Source: RGIG4608 sp045606265 (GTDB lineage: Bacteria > Bacillota > Clostridia > Oscillospirales > CAG-272). From it: a stretch of 64,000 nt of DNA. A program made the position numbers and the translations under genes. Below are positions 23,783 to 32,840 of this stretch, piece by piece. Under the pieces are notes generated by a model, which was not told where the DNA came from, searched no databases, and saw only the letters and a program-made list of their open reading frames with translations. Position 1 is the first letter of the stretch; each line of letters opens with the position of its first letter. The stretch covers positions 10,817 to 74,816 of the forward strand of contig JAZURO010000233.1 in NCBI GenBank assembly GCA_045606265.1, written 5' to 3'.

Positions 23783-24811
23783 ATGTTGTTAGATTTGGTT
23801 TTGCTGTTTATAGCAGTTTTAGTTATTATTTTCCTTCTTGTTATTGCTCACCTCAGAATTGTTCCCGAATCTGAAGCTTGGGTAATGGAAAGACTTGGCG
23901 TTTATTCAAGAACCTGGCACACAGGTCTTCATCTTAAGGTTCCTTTCATTGAAAAACAAAGAGGCGAACCTATTGATCTCAGAGAACAGATTCTTGTAAT
24001 CGGTGAAAGCTTCAATCATAGCAAGTATCCCACAAAGAATGGTGATAAGCGTGAGCATTACGATAACGCATACAGCCCCATTCTCCACGCTCCTGAATCA
24101 CAGCCCGTTATCACAAAGGATAACGTTAGAATGCTTGTTGATACAATCGTGTTCTATCAGGTAACTGATCCTAAACTCTTCGTTTACGGTCACAGATATC
24201 CTCTCCAGGCTATCGAGCATCTTGCCGCTACAACACTTCGTAACCTTATCGGTGACCTCGAACTTGACCAGACGTTGTCATCAAGAGACTTGATTAACGC
24301 AAAGCTCAGAACAACCCTTGACGACGCTACTGATGCTTGGGGTATCAGAATTACACGTGTTGAAATCAAGAACATCATTATCAATGACGAACAGCTCAGC
24401 GCAGCGATGGAAAAACAGATGATCGCTGAACGTGAACGTAGAGCTGAGGTTATTAAGGCTGAGGGTTATAGAAAAGCTCAGATTCTTATGGCAGAAGGTG
24501 ATAAGCAGTCTGAAATTCTTAGAGCTGAAGCAGCTAAGCAGAAAGCTATTCTTGAAGCTGAAGGTAAGAGAGAAGCTGATATCTGCGAAGGTGAAGGTGA
24601 AGCTGAAAGAATTATTTTGGTTGAACAGGCTAAGGCTGAGGGTATCAAGATGATCAATGCTTCTGAACCCGGTCAGGGAGCTCTTACTCTCAAGAGTCTT
24701 GATGCTCTTGCTAAGGTTGGTGAAGGTAACTCCAACACAATTATCGTACCTTCCGAACTCCAAGGTCTTGCAGGTCTTGCAAAGAGTGCGGCTGAGGTTT
24801 TTAACGCATAA
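23783..24811 (+). CDS. SPFH domain (stomatin/QmcA-like) membrane scaffold protein
   Basis: A 342-residue protein with one N-terminal transmembrane helix (about 4-25), a stomatin/prohibitin (SPFH) domain that begins VPESEAWVMERLGVYSRTW and contains a long coiled-coil rich in Glu, Ala, Arg and Lys (about 205-280), and an SPFH C-terminal end with PSELQGLAGLAKSA. Such proteins oligomerise and organise functional membrane microdomains; the NfeD partner is encoded immediately upstream. An insertion near residues 75-95 (HSKYPTKNGDKREHYDNAYS) is unlike the short slipins I recall. Confidence 0.93.
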   Translation: MLLDLVLLFIAVLVIIFLLVIAHLRIVPESEAWVMERLGVYSRTWHTGLHLKVPFIEKQRGEPIDLREQILVIGESFNHSKYPTKNGDKREHYDNAYSPILHAPESQPVITKDNVRMLVDTIVFYQVTDPKLFVYGHRYPLQAIEHLAATTLRNLIGDLELDQTLSSRDLINAKLRTTLDDATDAWGIRITRVEIKNIIINDEQLSAAMEKQMIAERERRAEVIKAEGYRKAQILMAEGDKQSEILRAEAAKQKAILEAEGKREADICEGEGEAERIILVEQAKAEGIKMINASEPGQGALTLKSLDALAKVGEGNSNTIIVPSELQGLAGLAKSAAEVFNA

Positions 24812-24833
24812 TGAATTGTAAATAATAGAATTG

Positions 24834-24865
24834 AAGGCACAAAGAAATTTGTGCCTTTCTTTTTT
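24834..24865 (+). terminator. Terminator after the SPFH gene
   Basis: Ten-bp stem AAGGCACAAA (24834-24843) with its complement (24848-24857), GAAA loop, followed by TCTTTTTT. Confidence 0.9.
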
Positions 24866-24876
24866 CGCAAAAAGCT

Positions 24877-24905
24877 TTGACAAAAGCGTGTATATATAGT
24901 ATAAT
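24877..24905 (+). promoter_or_regulatory. Sigma-A promoter of rsmE
   Basis: TTGACA at 24877-24882 and TATAAT at 24900-24905, 17-bp spacer, both perfect. Confidence 0.85.
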
Positions 24906-24941
24906 GAATTAATTTAATAAAGTACTGCAAAGAGGTAAATT

Positions 24942-25688
24942 ATGCCAAGATTTTTTGTTAATCAGAATCAAATTGAAGAAGAATATGTAACTATTTACGG
25001 TGAGGATGCTCATCATATCTCGAGATCTTTGCGAATGGCGGTTGGCGAACATATAATCGTTTCCGACTCTGAAAAATACGAATTTGATTGCGTTCTTGAA
25101 TTATTTGCGGACGGATATGTTAAAGCTAAAATAGTAAATAGATTCATTTCAGAGAGTGAATTACCAATAAAAATACATCTGTTCCAAGCAATTCCAAAGG
25201 GAGATAAGCTTGACTTTATTATTCAGAAATCGGTTGAGTGCGGTGTTTATGAAATCACACCATTTGAAAGCGAGTATTGTGTTGTCAAGGTTAAGAGGGA
25301 TGCAGAGGAAAGAAAAACCGAGCGAAGAAATAAAATAGCACTTGAAGCCGCTAAGCAGTGCGGAAGGGGAATAATTCCAAAGGTTAAAAACAGTATATCT
25401 TTTGCCCAAATGGTGCAAGCTGCTTCAAATTGTGATGCAGTATTATTCTGCTATGAGGGACAGGAAACCGAGCCGATTGGAACTGCTATAAATAGAATAA
25501 AAAAGGGAAAAGATATACAATCCTTGGCTGTAATAATAGGTAGCGAAGGCGGATTTTCAAATGATGAAGCACTTCTTATAAAGTCACACGGATTTAATTC
25601 TGTTGGGCTCGGTAAAAGAATTTTGAGGGCTGAAACTGCTGCAATTTTTGCTCTTAGCTGTCTAGTGTATGAATTTGAATTAAAGTAG
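24942..25688 (+). CDS. rsmE: 16S rRNA (uracil-1498-N3)-methyltransferase RsmE
   Basis: A 248-residue SPOUT-class methyltransferase that methylates U1498 of 16S rRNA. The N-terminal PUA-like part (FFVNQNQI, DAHHISRSLRM) is followed by the deep trefoil knot with the SAM-binding IGSEGGFSNDEA and LGKRILRAETAA motifs. Length is normal. The ATG follows AGAGGT and a strong promoter. It appears to be monocistronic here. Confidence 0.95.
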   Translation: MPRFFVNQNQIEEEYVTIYGEDAHHISRSLRMAVGEHIIVSDSEKYEFDCVLELFADGYVKAKIVNRFISESELPIKIHLFQAIPKGDKLDFIIQKSVECGVYEITPFESEYCVVKVKRDAEERKTERRNKIALEAAKQCGRGIIPKVKNSISFAQMVQAASNCDAVLFCYEGQETEPIGTAINRIKKGKDIQSLAVIIGSEGGFSNDEALLIKSHGFNSVGLGKRILRAETAAIFALSCLVYEFELK

Positions 25689-25764
25689 AGCAAAGTTTTA
25701 ACATAAAAATATAAAAAAAGCACAAAAAAAATTAAAAAAATTAGAGAAAATATCAAAATACCTA

Positions 25765-25809
25765 TTGAAAAATAACAAAAACTGTTGTATAATATAGTAC
25801 AGTATGTAC
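25765..25809 (+). promoter_or_regulatory. Promoter with an inverted repeat at the start site, upstream of the CdaR-like gene
   Basis: TTGAAA (25765-25770) and TATAAT (25788-25793) have a 17-bp spacer. GTACA-GTA-TGTAC at 25797-25809 is a perfect inverted repeat lying exactly over the expected transcription start near 25800, a typical operator position. Autoregulation by the encoded regulator is possible. Confidence 0.6.
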
Positions 25810-25844
25810 AAAAACTTTTAATCTAAAAATTGAGAGGTTTAATT

Positions 25845-26930
25845 ATGTCTAACAGATTATTTCAGGGTGTAGTTCACCAGATGAAGGATGCAGTTGATCG
25901 TGTGATCGGCGTTGTTGATGAAAATGGCGTTGTGGTTGCTTGCTCAGAGCTTACTAAAATCGGTGAAGTAGTTCCTGGTGTTGCAGAAGAAGTATCTTAT
26001 TCTGCTAAGATGTTTACTTTGCTTGGTAATACATATTGTCCCATTACATCCGGTACAAAATCAGAGTATTTTGTATTTGTGGAAGGTGATGACAAAATGG
26101 CAGAAAAGGTTGCCAAAATACTTGTTGTTTCTTTTGCGAATATCAAAAACCTTTATGATGAAAAATATGATAAGGGCTCATTCATTAAGAATATAATTCT
26201 TGATAATATTCTTCCCAGTGACATATATATTAAGAGCAAGGAGCTTCATTTCAATACAGAAGAGGTTAGAATTGTATTTCTTATCAAGTTCTACGGCAGA
26301 ACAGATATGATGCCTTTTGAAATGCTTCAAAATATGTTTCCGGATAAATCTAAGGATTATATCATTAGTGTTGGCGAACAGGATGTTGTTCTTGTAAAGG
26401 ACATCAAGCCCGGTACTGAAGCCCGTGATATTGAGAAAATGGCAAATTCAATTGTTAATACTCTTAACAATGATTATTATGCAAAGGTTTCAATCGGTGT
26501 ATCTACCATTGTCGATAACATCAAGGATTTGGCAAGAGCATATAAGGAAGCTCAGGTTGCACTTGATGTTGGAAAAGTATTTGAAACCGAAAAGAACATT
26601 ATCAGCTATGAAAATCTTGGTATAGGAAGACTTATTTATCAGCTTCCTACTACAATGTGTGAAATGTTCCTTCAAGAAGTATTCAAAAAAGGAAGTCTTG
26701 ATTCTCTCGATAGAGAAACTCTTATGACAATTCAGTGTTTCTTTGAAAATAATCTTAACGTATCCGAGACATCAAGAAAGCTTTTCGTACACAGAAATAC
26801 ACTTGTTTACAGACTTGAAAAGATCAGAAAGCTCACAGGTCTTGATCTTCGTGAATTTGAACACGCAATCACATTCAAGGTTGCACTTATGGTTCAGAAA
26901 TATCTCAAGTCAATTTCCACAAAATATTGA
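25845..26930 (+). CDS. CdaR/PucR-family transcriptional regulator
   Basis: A 361-residue regulator. The C-terminal helix-turn-helix (ENNLNVSETSRKLFVHRNTLVYRLEKIRKLTGLD) is the PucR-type DNA-binding domain, preceded by a GGDEF-like CdaR domain (about 125-270, with KVSIGVSTI and AYKEAQVALDVGKV). The N-terminal 100 residues look like a small sensor domain related to the sugar-diacid recognition type (VIGVVDENGVVVACSE). The effector is unknown. ATG 25845 follows GAGAGG. The neighbours give no obvious catabolic target, and a loopy inverted repeat overlaps its own start of transcription. Confidence 0.85.
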   Translation: MSNRLFQGVVHQMKDAVDRVIGVVDENGVVVACSELTKIGEVVPGVAEEVSYSAKMFTLLGNTYCPITSGTKSEYFVFVEGDDKMAEKVAKILVVSFANIKNLYDEKYDKGSFIKNIILDNILPSDIYIKSKELHFNTEEVRIVFLIKFYGRTDMMPFEMLQNMFPDKSKDYIISVGEQDVVLVKDIKPGTEARDIEKMANSIVNTLNNDYYAKVSIGVSTIVDNIKDLARAYKEAQVALDVGKVFETEKNIISYENLGIGRLIYQLPTTMCEMFLQEVFKKGSLDSLDRETLMTIQCFFENNLNVSETSRKLFVHRNTLVYRLEKIRKLTGLDLREFEHAITFKVALMVQKYLKSISTKY

Positions 26931-26945
26931 TTTGTACTTAAATTT

Positions 26946-26974
26946 AAGCGAAACGGCCAAAATCCGTTTCGCTT
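26946..26974 (+). terminator. Hairpin after the CdaR-like gene
   Basis: Eleven-bp stem AAGCGAAACGG (26946-26956) with its complement (26964-26974), 7-nt loop. There is no T-run behind it, so termination may be weak or factor-dependent. Confidence 0.6.
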
Positions 26975-27021
26975 AGTCTCGTTCATAAACTACTTATAAT
27001 ACTATGGAAATGGAGATATAT

Positions 27022-28422
27022 ATGAAAAAACTATTATCAATATTGGCTATATTTCTTCTTTTGGCATTGACATTTTCAATTTCATCTTGTATTCCGTTTG
27101 TTCAATCGAATACAAATACTACAAGCAGTTCCGTTAATCATAATAACAATATTCAGAATCCCGATTCAGAGCAAAAAGATCCAATAGATTATTCAGATAC
27201 ATTCTATCTCATTGACGCACTTTTCAAGAATTTTTCTATTTTTGATGTTGATTATGAAAAGGCAATGCTTGCTGCAATAAAAGCATACGTTGAAACAACG
27301 GGAGATAAATATGCAGTTTACTATACACCGGAAGAATTTGCAGAAATGACCGCAGAAAACAACGGTGACTTGTACGGTATTGGTGTTCAGGTAATATTCG
27401 ATTATGAAGAATATTTTATGGAGCTTATTCTTATTATGCCCGACTCACCTGCGCAAGGCAAGCTTGAAATCGGAGATAAGGTTACTCATATCATCTTGGA
27501 TGGAGAAAAAATCGCACTTGCCGATATAGTAGCTGAAAACAAAGAAAAAATCAAAACACTTTATCCCAGCTATACGGATGAAGAGATCAATAATGCAGCT
27601 TGTTATGAAACATTCGAATATGCTGTATCAAAGCTCAAAGGACCCGAAGGAACATACACTGAGTTTGTTATAGACAGAAACGGACAGACTCAAGATATGA
27701 AGATTAAAAGAGCAAAGGTTAAAACAGTTTCTGTAACTGCAAAAAAATCCGTACGTGATTCTGAGGTAGGAATAATTCAGATCAGCCAATTTGATCTGAC
27801 AACTCCCACACAGTTCAAGAGCTGTATGGATTCCTTGATTGCAGACGGCTGCAATAAATTTGTGTTTGACGTTAGAAATAATCCCGGTGGAGATCTGGCA
27901 TCTGTAACAGCAGTTTTAAGTACTTTGTTGCAAAAGGATGATGTGATTGTATCAACCAAAGACCATCAAGGAAATACAAAGATTACCAAGGTAGGAGTTG
28001 TAAATTATTCTTCAAATTCCAACTATTCTACTTGTAGCGTTACTGAAAGAGATATTGGAAAATACCGCGGTTACGAATTTGTAGTGCTTGCAAATGAAAA
28101 TTCTGCAAGTGCTGCCGAATTGTTTACAGCTGCTCTTCGTGATCACAAGCTCGCTCAGATTGTAGGTGTTAAGACTTACGGTAAGGGAAGTGTTCAGAGT
28201 ATTATAGACCTTTCCTATTACGGTGATGCTTATCACGGAGCTCTTAAACTCACAACTCAGCTCTATTTCCCGCCCTGTGGTGTTGGTTATGACGGTGGAA
28301 TAGGTATAACACCCAATTACACGGTTGAGCTTGAGGGCATTGCTGCCGACACACATTTCTATAAGCTTACAGAAGATATTGATAACCAGCTTCAAAAGGC
28401 TGTATCTATTTTGATTGATTAA
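27022..28422 (+). CDS. S41-family C-terminal processing peptidase, lipoprotein
   Basis: A 466-residue extracellular protease. The N-terminus has a lipoprotein signal peptide (MKKLL..., hydrophobic to about 20) and a lipobox ending at Cys23 (ISSC), followed by a Ser/Asn/Thr linker. A PDZ domain (about 110-200, YGIGVQVIFD...) precedes the catalytic S41 domain with the FDVRNNPGGDL motif, the nucleophile Ser in ENSASAAELF and Lys in GVKTYGKGSV. The start follows GGAGAT at ATG 27022. It probably matures secreted or envelope proteins. It precedes greA by 23 bp. Confidence 0.93.
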   Translation: MKKLLSILAIFLLLALTFSISSCIPFVQSNTNTTSSSVNHNNNIQNPDSEQKDPIDYSDTFYLIDALFKNFSIFDVDYEKAMLAAIKAYVETTGDKYAVYYTPEEFAEMTAENNGDLYGIGVQVIFDYEEYFMELILIMPDSPAQGKLEIGDKVTHIILDGEKIALADIVAENKEKIKTLYPSYTDEEINNAACYETFEYAVSKLKGPEGTYTEFVIDRNGQTQDMKIKRAKVKTVSVTAKKSVRDSEVGIIQISQFDLTTPTQFKSCMDSLIADGCNKFVFDVRNNPGGDLASVTAVLSTLLQKDDVIVSTKDHQGNTKITKVGVVNYSSNSNYSTCSVTERDIGKYRGYEFVVLANENSASAAELFTAALRDHKLAQIVGVKTYGKGSVQSIIDLSYYGDAYHGALKLTTQLYFPPCGVGYDGGIGITPNYTVELEGIAADTHFYKLTEDIDNQLQKAVSILID

Positions 28423-28445
28423 TTTATTTGACAGGAGATTTAATT

Positions 28446-28928
28446 ATGGCAAAGGCAAAACAAATGTTGTACACAAAAGAAGGTTTTGAAGCACTTCAAG
28501 CTGAACTTAAAGAGCGTCAGACAGTAAAACGCGAAGAGATCAAAGAAGCTATTGCAACCGCACGTTCTTTCGGCGACCTTTCGGAAAACTCCGAATATGA
28601 TGCAGCGAGAAATGAGCAGGCACAGAACGAAGCAAGAATTCTTGAACTTCAAGCACTTATTGATAATGCTCTTATCATAGATGAAACAAAAATTGATTCA
28701 AGCGTTATAAGTATCGGTTCCACAGTTAAAGTATATGATAATGACTTTGACGAAGAAATTGAATATAGCATAGTTGGTTCAAACGAGGTTGATCCTCTCT
28801 CCGGAAAAATCTCTGACCAATCTCCCATTGGTCACGCACTTATGGGTAAGAGTGCAGGCGCTGAGGTTGTTGTAGAAGTACCTTCCGGCACAATTTCTAT
28901 GAAAATCCTTAAAGTAACAAGAAAATAA
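28446..28928 (+). CDS. greA: Transcript cleavage factor GreA
   Basis: A 160-residue elongation factor that rescues backtracked RNA polymerase. The N-terminal coiled coil (about 8-75, EALQAELKERQTVKREEIKEAI) contains the acidic tip near FGDLSENSEYDAARNEQ, and the C-terminal FKBP-like domain ends with LMGKSAGAEVVVEVPSG. ATG 28446 follows AGGAGA. Directly upstream of lysS, a common Firmicutes arrangement. Confidence 0.95.
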   Translation: MAKAKQMLYTKEGFEALQAELKERQTVKREEIKEAIATARSFGDLSENSEYDAARNEQAQNEARILELQALIDNALIIDETKIDSSVISIGSTVKVYDNDFDEEIEYSIVGSNEVDPLSGKISDQSPIGHALMGKSAGAEVVVEVPSGTISMKILKVTRK

Positions 28929-28948
28929 TCCTTTATTGGGAGGTTAAA

Positions 28949-30463
28949 ATGTCAGAACTTAATAACATCAATGAAGAAATTGTTTCTCTTGACGAAGAAA
29001 GAGAGCTTAATTCAATACTTCAAATAAGAAGGGATAAACTTGCTGCACTTAAAGAAGCCGGAAACGATCCCTTTGAAAAGGTAAAGTATGATTTTGATAC
29101 TTACAGTATTGATATAAAGAACAATTTTGATGAATACAATGAAAAAGATGTAAAAATTGCAGGCCGTATTATGAGTCGCAGAGATATGGGAAAAGCCAAC
29201 TTTATCGACGTTATGGACGGCAAGGGAAGAATTCAATGCTACATTCGTATAAACGATATAGGCGAAGAAGCATTTGAACAGTATAAAAAGTGGGATATCG
29301 GTGATATTGTCGGTGTCAGCGGAAAGGTATTTCTTACAAGACGAGGAGAGATTTCCGTTCACGTATATTCTATTGAGCTTCTTGCAAAGAGTTTGCTTCC
29401 TCTTCCTGAAAAATTCCACGGATTGAGAGATACCGACCTCAGATACAGACAAAGATACGTTGATCTTATTATGAATCCCGAGGTTAAGGATACATTTGTA
29501 AAGAGAAGTCTTATACTTAAATATATCAGAGAGTATCTTGACGGTAAGGGCTTCCTTGAAGTAGATACGCCAATTCTTGTTCCTCTTGAAATCGGTGCAA
29601 GTGCCCGTCCTTTTAAGACACATCATAATACACTCGATATGGATATGTATCTTCGTATAGAAACAGAACTTTATCTCAAACGTCTTATTGTTGGCGGTAT
29701 GGATAAGGTTTACGAGGTTGGACGTATTTTCAGAAATGAAGGTATGGATACAAAGCACAATCCTGAGTTCACATCTATTGAGCTTTATCAGGCATTTACG
29801 GATTATAAGGGTATGATGGATCTTGTTGAAGAGATGAACAAAATGCTTGCAGAAAAGGTATGCGGTTCCACTCTCATCACATATCAGGGCAAAGATATTG
29901 ATATGTCCAAGTGGGAACGTCTTACAATGGTTGAAGCAGTTAAAAAGTATGCGGGTGTTGACTATTATGATTGGAAATCCGATGAAGATGCAAGAGCTTG
30001 CGCTAAGGAGCACCACGTAGAAGTTCCTCAAAATGCAACTAAGGGAACAGTACTTGTTGAGTTCTTTGATGCATTTGTTGAAGAACATCTTATTCAACCC
30101 ACGTTTATCTATGATTATCCCGTTGAGAACAGTCCTCTTGCAAAGAGAAAGCCCGAAGATCCCGCATTTACAGAAAGATTTGAATACTTTATCAACGCAA
30201 CTGAATTCGGTAATGCGTTTAGCGAACTGAATGATCCAATTGATCAGAGAGAACGTTTTGAAAAGCAGGTAGCAGCAAAGAAGAAGGATGAGCCCAACTG
30301 CAACGCTGAGGTTGATTACGACTACGTAACTGCCCTTGAATACGGTCTTGCTCCCACGGGCGGACTTGGATTTGGTGTTGACAGACTTGTTATGCTTCTT
30401 ACTGATTCAGCATCAATTCGTGACGTACTCTTGTTCCCAACTATGAAACCTTTGGCTGAATAA
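28949..30463 (+). CDS. lysS: Lysyl-tRNA synthetase, class II
   Basis: A 504-residue class II synthetase that charges tRNA-Lys. The N-terminal OB-fold (VKIAGRIMSRRDMGKANFIDVMD) binds the anticodon. Class II motifs follow: LRYRQRYVDLIMNPE, motif 2 FRNEGMDTKHNPEFTSIE and motif 3 GGLGFGVDRLVMLLT. Length is normal. The 20-bp gap to greA holds a GGGAGG site and no T-box element. Confidence 0.97.
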   Translation: MSELNNINEEIVSLDEERELNSILQIRRDKLAALKEAGNDPFEKVKYDFDTYSIDIKNNFDEYNEKDVKIAGRIMSRRDMGKANFIDVMDGKGRIQCYIRINDIGEEAFEQYKKWDIGDIVGVSGKVFLTRRGEISVHVYSIELLAKSLLPLPEKFHGLRDTDLRYRQRYVDLIMNPEVKDTFVKRSLILKYIREYLDGKGFLEVDTPILVPLEIGASARPFKTHHNTLDMDMYLRIETELYLKRLIVGGMDKVYEVGRIFRNEGMDTKHNPEFTSIELYQAFTDYKGMMDLVEEMNKMLAEKVCGSTLITYQGKDIDMSKWERLTMVEAVKKYAGVDYYDWKSDEDARACAKEHHVEVPQNATKGTVLVEFFDAFVEEHLIQPTFIYDYPVENSPLAKRKPEDPAFTERFEYFINATEFGNAFSELNDPIDQRERFEKQVAAKKKDEPNCNAEVDYDYVTALEYGLAPTGGLGFGVDRLVMLLTDSASIRDVLLFPTMKPLAE

Positions 30464-30470
30464 TTTTTAA

Positions 30471-30499
30471 GAGCTTGGAATTTTCCAAGCTCTTTTTTT
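30471..30499 (+). terminator. Terminator after lysS
   Basis: Ten-bp stem GAGCTTGGAA (30471-30480) with its complement (30483-30492), followed by a run of T residues. Confidence 0.92.
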
Positions 30500-30509
30500 G
30501 TAATATCTA

Positions 30510-30537
30510 TTGAAAAATAAATAAAAAATGGTATAAT
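30510..30537 (+). promoter_or_regulatory. Promoter of dxs (extended -10)
   Basis: TTGAAA at 30510-30515 and TATAAT at 30532-30537, 16-bp spacer, with TGG before the -10. Confidence 0.72.
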
Positions 30538-30567
30538 AATATAGATACACTAAATTTGGAGAATTTT

Positions 30568-32436
30568 ATGGCAGAATATAAATATCTTGACAGAATTAAT
30601 TCTCCTGCAGACCTTAAAAAAATGCAGGAGGAAGATATAATTCCTCTTGCTGAGGAAATAAGGCATTTTTTAATTGAAAAAGTTGAACAAAACGGAGGTC
30701 ATCTTGCTTCAAATCTTGGTACTGTTGAGCTTACACTGGCAATTCACCGTGTGTTCGATATACCGAGGGATCATCTGATTTTTGACGTTGGACACCAAAG
30801 CTATGTTCATAAGATTATAACGGGAAGAAAAGACCGGTTTGATGAGCTTAGACAGGGCGGTGGGCTTAGTGGCTTTACAAAACGCAACGAAAGTGAGTAT
30901 GATTGCTTTGGCGCAGGTCACAGTTCTACTTCAATCTCAGCGGGTCTTGGCTTTGCTCACGCAGATAAATTGCAAGGGAATGATGCCGCAACAATTGTTG
31001 TTCTCGGCGATGGAGCATTTACCGGTGGAATGGTGCATGAAGCACTCAATAATTGCGACAGAAATCTTAAACTCATTATTATTCTGAATCAAAACGAAAT
31101 GTCAATATCAAAAAATATTGGCAGCTTTGCAAAGATATTAACCAAGCTCCGTTTAAGAGAAGGATATGTAAATACTAAAACGGTTACACGAAAAATCATT
31201 TCTTCCATACCATTAATTGGTAAACCCATATTTAAGTTTTTAAGAATGATTAAAAAGAGAATCAAGGATATGTTCTATGGATCAAACTACTTTGAGAATC
31301 TTGGCTTGTTTTATATTGGTCCTATCGACGGAAATGATGAAAAACAGGTTGAAAATGCGTTGAGGTTGGCAAAATCCTGCAATGAGAGTGTTCTTGTGCA
31401 TATTAATACCGTAAAGGGTAAGGGATATGAACCGGCGGAAAAGGACCCTGGAAAATATCACGGCATTTCTCCAAAGAGCGCCAAGGTGCAATATACTAAC
31501 TTTTCAAATGAATTTGGCAAATATTTAGTAGATTCAGCTGAAAAGGATGATAAGATTTGTGCCATAACAGCTGCAATGCTTGACGGCACAGGACTTTGCG
31601 AATTTGCATCCAAATATCCCGCACGAACGTTCGACGTTGGAATTGCAGAAGAACACGCATTAACCTTTGCCTGCGGCTTGGCCGCAGAGGGTATGAAACC
31701 TTATTTTGCTGTGTATTCTACCTTTTTGCAAAGATCGTACGATCAAATAATACACGATATGGCTCTGCAAAATCTACCCGTTAATCTATGTATAGACAGA
31801 GCGGGGCTTAATCCGTCGGACGGCGCTACACATCACGGAATTTATGACGTTGCAATGCTTTCACAGATCCCTAATATTACCCTATATGCTCCTGCAACAT
31901 ACAGTGCATTACATACTGCTATGAAGCTATCCCAAACTCTCAACTCTCCCTGTGCAATACGATATAACAAAGGCGAGGAAAAGCAAGAGATTGTGAATGA
32001 GTTTTACAGCAACGGTTCCTGCAATTTTGGTATAAAAACAAATTTTGATGATTCGGAATCACTTGATGCATTGATAATTACTCACGGATCTATAGCTGTT
32101 GAGGCAATCAAAGCAGGCAAAATACTTCAAGACAAGGGAATTAATTTGGGAATTATTCTGGCTGAAAGAATTATGCCTTATACCGATTTGGTAAAAGATG
32201 TAGAATCCGTTTTGCCTCAAAAGAGCATTAAGATAATCACTCTTGAAGAAGAGATCAAGGCAGGCGGGTTTGGTATGATGCTATTGGATAAGCTTAATAA
32301 AAAACAGATTATGGGCAATAAAAAGACTTTGATTATCGCCTTGGAAGATACGTTTGCTGATAAATATGAGAAAAATATATATAAGTCTTTTGCTCTTGAT
32401 GCCGAATCAATAGCCGAGCGAATTATTAATATGTAA
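30568..32436 (+). CDS. dxs: 1-Deoxy-D-xylulose-5-phosphate synthase
   Basis: A 622-residue thiamine-diphosphate enzyme that condenses pyruvate and glyceraldehyde 3-phosphate at the start of the methylerythritol phosphate pathway. It has the transketolase-like order: GGHLASNLGTVELT, FDVGHQSYVHKI, the TPP/Mg motif GDGAFTGG with NQNEMS, then the pyrimidine-binding domain (VGIAEEHALTFACGLA) and the C-terminal transketolase domain. ATG 30568 follows TTTGGAG. It precedes the DtxR-type regulator by 11 bp. Confidence 0.96.
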   Translation: MAEYKYLDRINSPADLKKMQEEDIIPLAEEIRHFLIEKVEQNGGHLASNLGTVELTLAIHRVFDIPRDHLIFDVGHQSYVHKIITGRKDRFDELRQGGGLSGFTKRNESEYDCFGAGHSSTSISAGLGFAHADKLQGNDAATIVVLGDGAFTGGMVHEALNNCDRNLKLIIILNQNEMSISKNIGSFAKILTKLRLREGYVNTKTVTRKIISSIPLIGKPIFKFLRMIKKRIKDMFYGSNYFENLGLFYIGPIDGNDEKQVENALRLAKSCNESVLVHINTVKGKGYEPAEKDPGKYHGISPKSAKVQYTNFSNEFGKYLVDSAEKDDKICAITAAMLDGTGLCEFASKYPARTFDVGIAEEHALTFACGLAAEGMKPYFAVYSTFLQRSYDQIIHDMALQNLPVNLCIDRAGLNPSDGATHHGIYDVAMLSQIPNITLYAPATYSALHTAMKLSQTLNSPCAIRYNKGEEKQEIVNEFYSNGSCNFGIKTNFDDSESLDALIITHGSIAVEAIKAGKILQDKGINLGIILAERIMPYTDLVKDVESVLPQKSIKIITLEEEIKAGGFGMMLLDKLNKKQIMGNKKTLIIALEDTFADKYEKNIYKSFALDAESIAERIINM

Positions 32437-32447
32437 AGGAGGGCACT

Positions 32448-32810
32448 ATGAGTTTATACGAATCAGGGGAGATGTACCTTGAAAGCATCTTGGTGCTTTC
32501 ACGAGAGAATAATACAGTTCGTGCCATAGATCTTTGTGATTATATGGGGTATTCTAAGCCGAGTGTAAGCCGTGCGCTTGGAATATTAAAGAAGACGGGG
32601 CATATATGTGTAGATAAAAACGGACATATTTCTCTCACTGCGGAAGGAAAAAATGTTGCCGAGAAAATATATGAAAGGCATAAAATTTTAACTGAATTTC
32701 TTGTTAAAATAGGAGTAAATGAAGAAATAGCAAGTGATGATGCCTGTAAAATTGAGCATCACATCAGTGATGAATCATTTGAAGCAATAAAAAAATTAAT
32801 GAAGCAATAA
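32448..32810 (+). CDS. DtxR/MntR-family metal-dependent regulator, with a DtxR-like ligand set
   Basis: A 120-residue regulator without the SH3 domain of classical DtxR. A winged helix-turn-helix (about 5-65, YMGYSKPSVSRALGILKKTGHI) is followed by a dimerisation and metal domain. Candidate ligands are Met9, Glu12, His78, Cys100, Glu103 and His104. The Met/Cys/Glu/His set resembles DtxR/IdeR (iron) more than MntR, where those positions are Asp and Glu. It probably represses metal uptake or storage genes when metal is bound; no target is adjacent. GGAGG precedes the ATG, and dxs lies 11 bp upstream. Confidence 0.85.
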   Translation: MSLYESGEMYLESILVLSRENNTVRAIDLCDYMGYSKPSVSRALGILKKTGHICVDKNGHISLTAEGKNVAEKIYERHKILTEFLVKIGVNEEIASDDACKIEHHISDESFEAIKKLMKQ

Positions 32811-32814
32811 AAAA

Positions 32815-32839
32815 TCGCTCGCAATTGCGAGCGAATTTT
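32815..32839. terminator. Bidirectional terminator between the DtxR-type and LRR genes
   Basis: A perfect 20-bp palindrome (TCGCTCGCAA and its complement, 32815-32834), A-run on the left and T-run on the right. It serves both convergent genes. Confidence 0.85.
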
Positions 32840-32840
32840 T

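Noticed and set aside
24281..24883. Minus-strand open frame of 200 codons opposite the SPFH gene
   Set aside because: Its repetitive Leu/Ser/Phe pattern is the reverse complement of the Glu/Ala/Lys-rich coiled-coil coding sequence.
29012..30097. Long minus-strand open frame (361 codons) inside lysS
   Set aside because: It lies fully antisense to an intact lysS, has no ribosome binding site, and its Cys/Ile/Asn-rich composition is that of a frame shadow.
32815..32834. Perfect 20-bp palindrome
   Set aside because: It lies between convergent genes with A- and T-runs on either side, so it is a bidirectional terminator rather than an operator.
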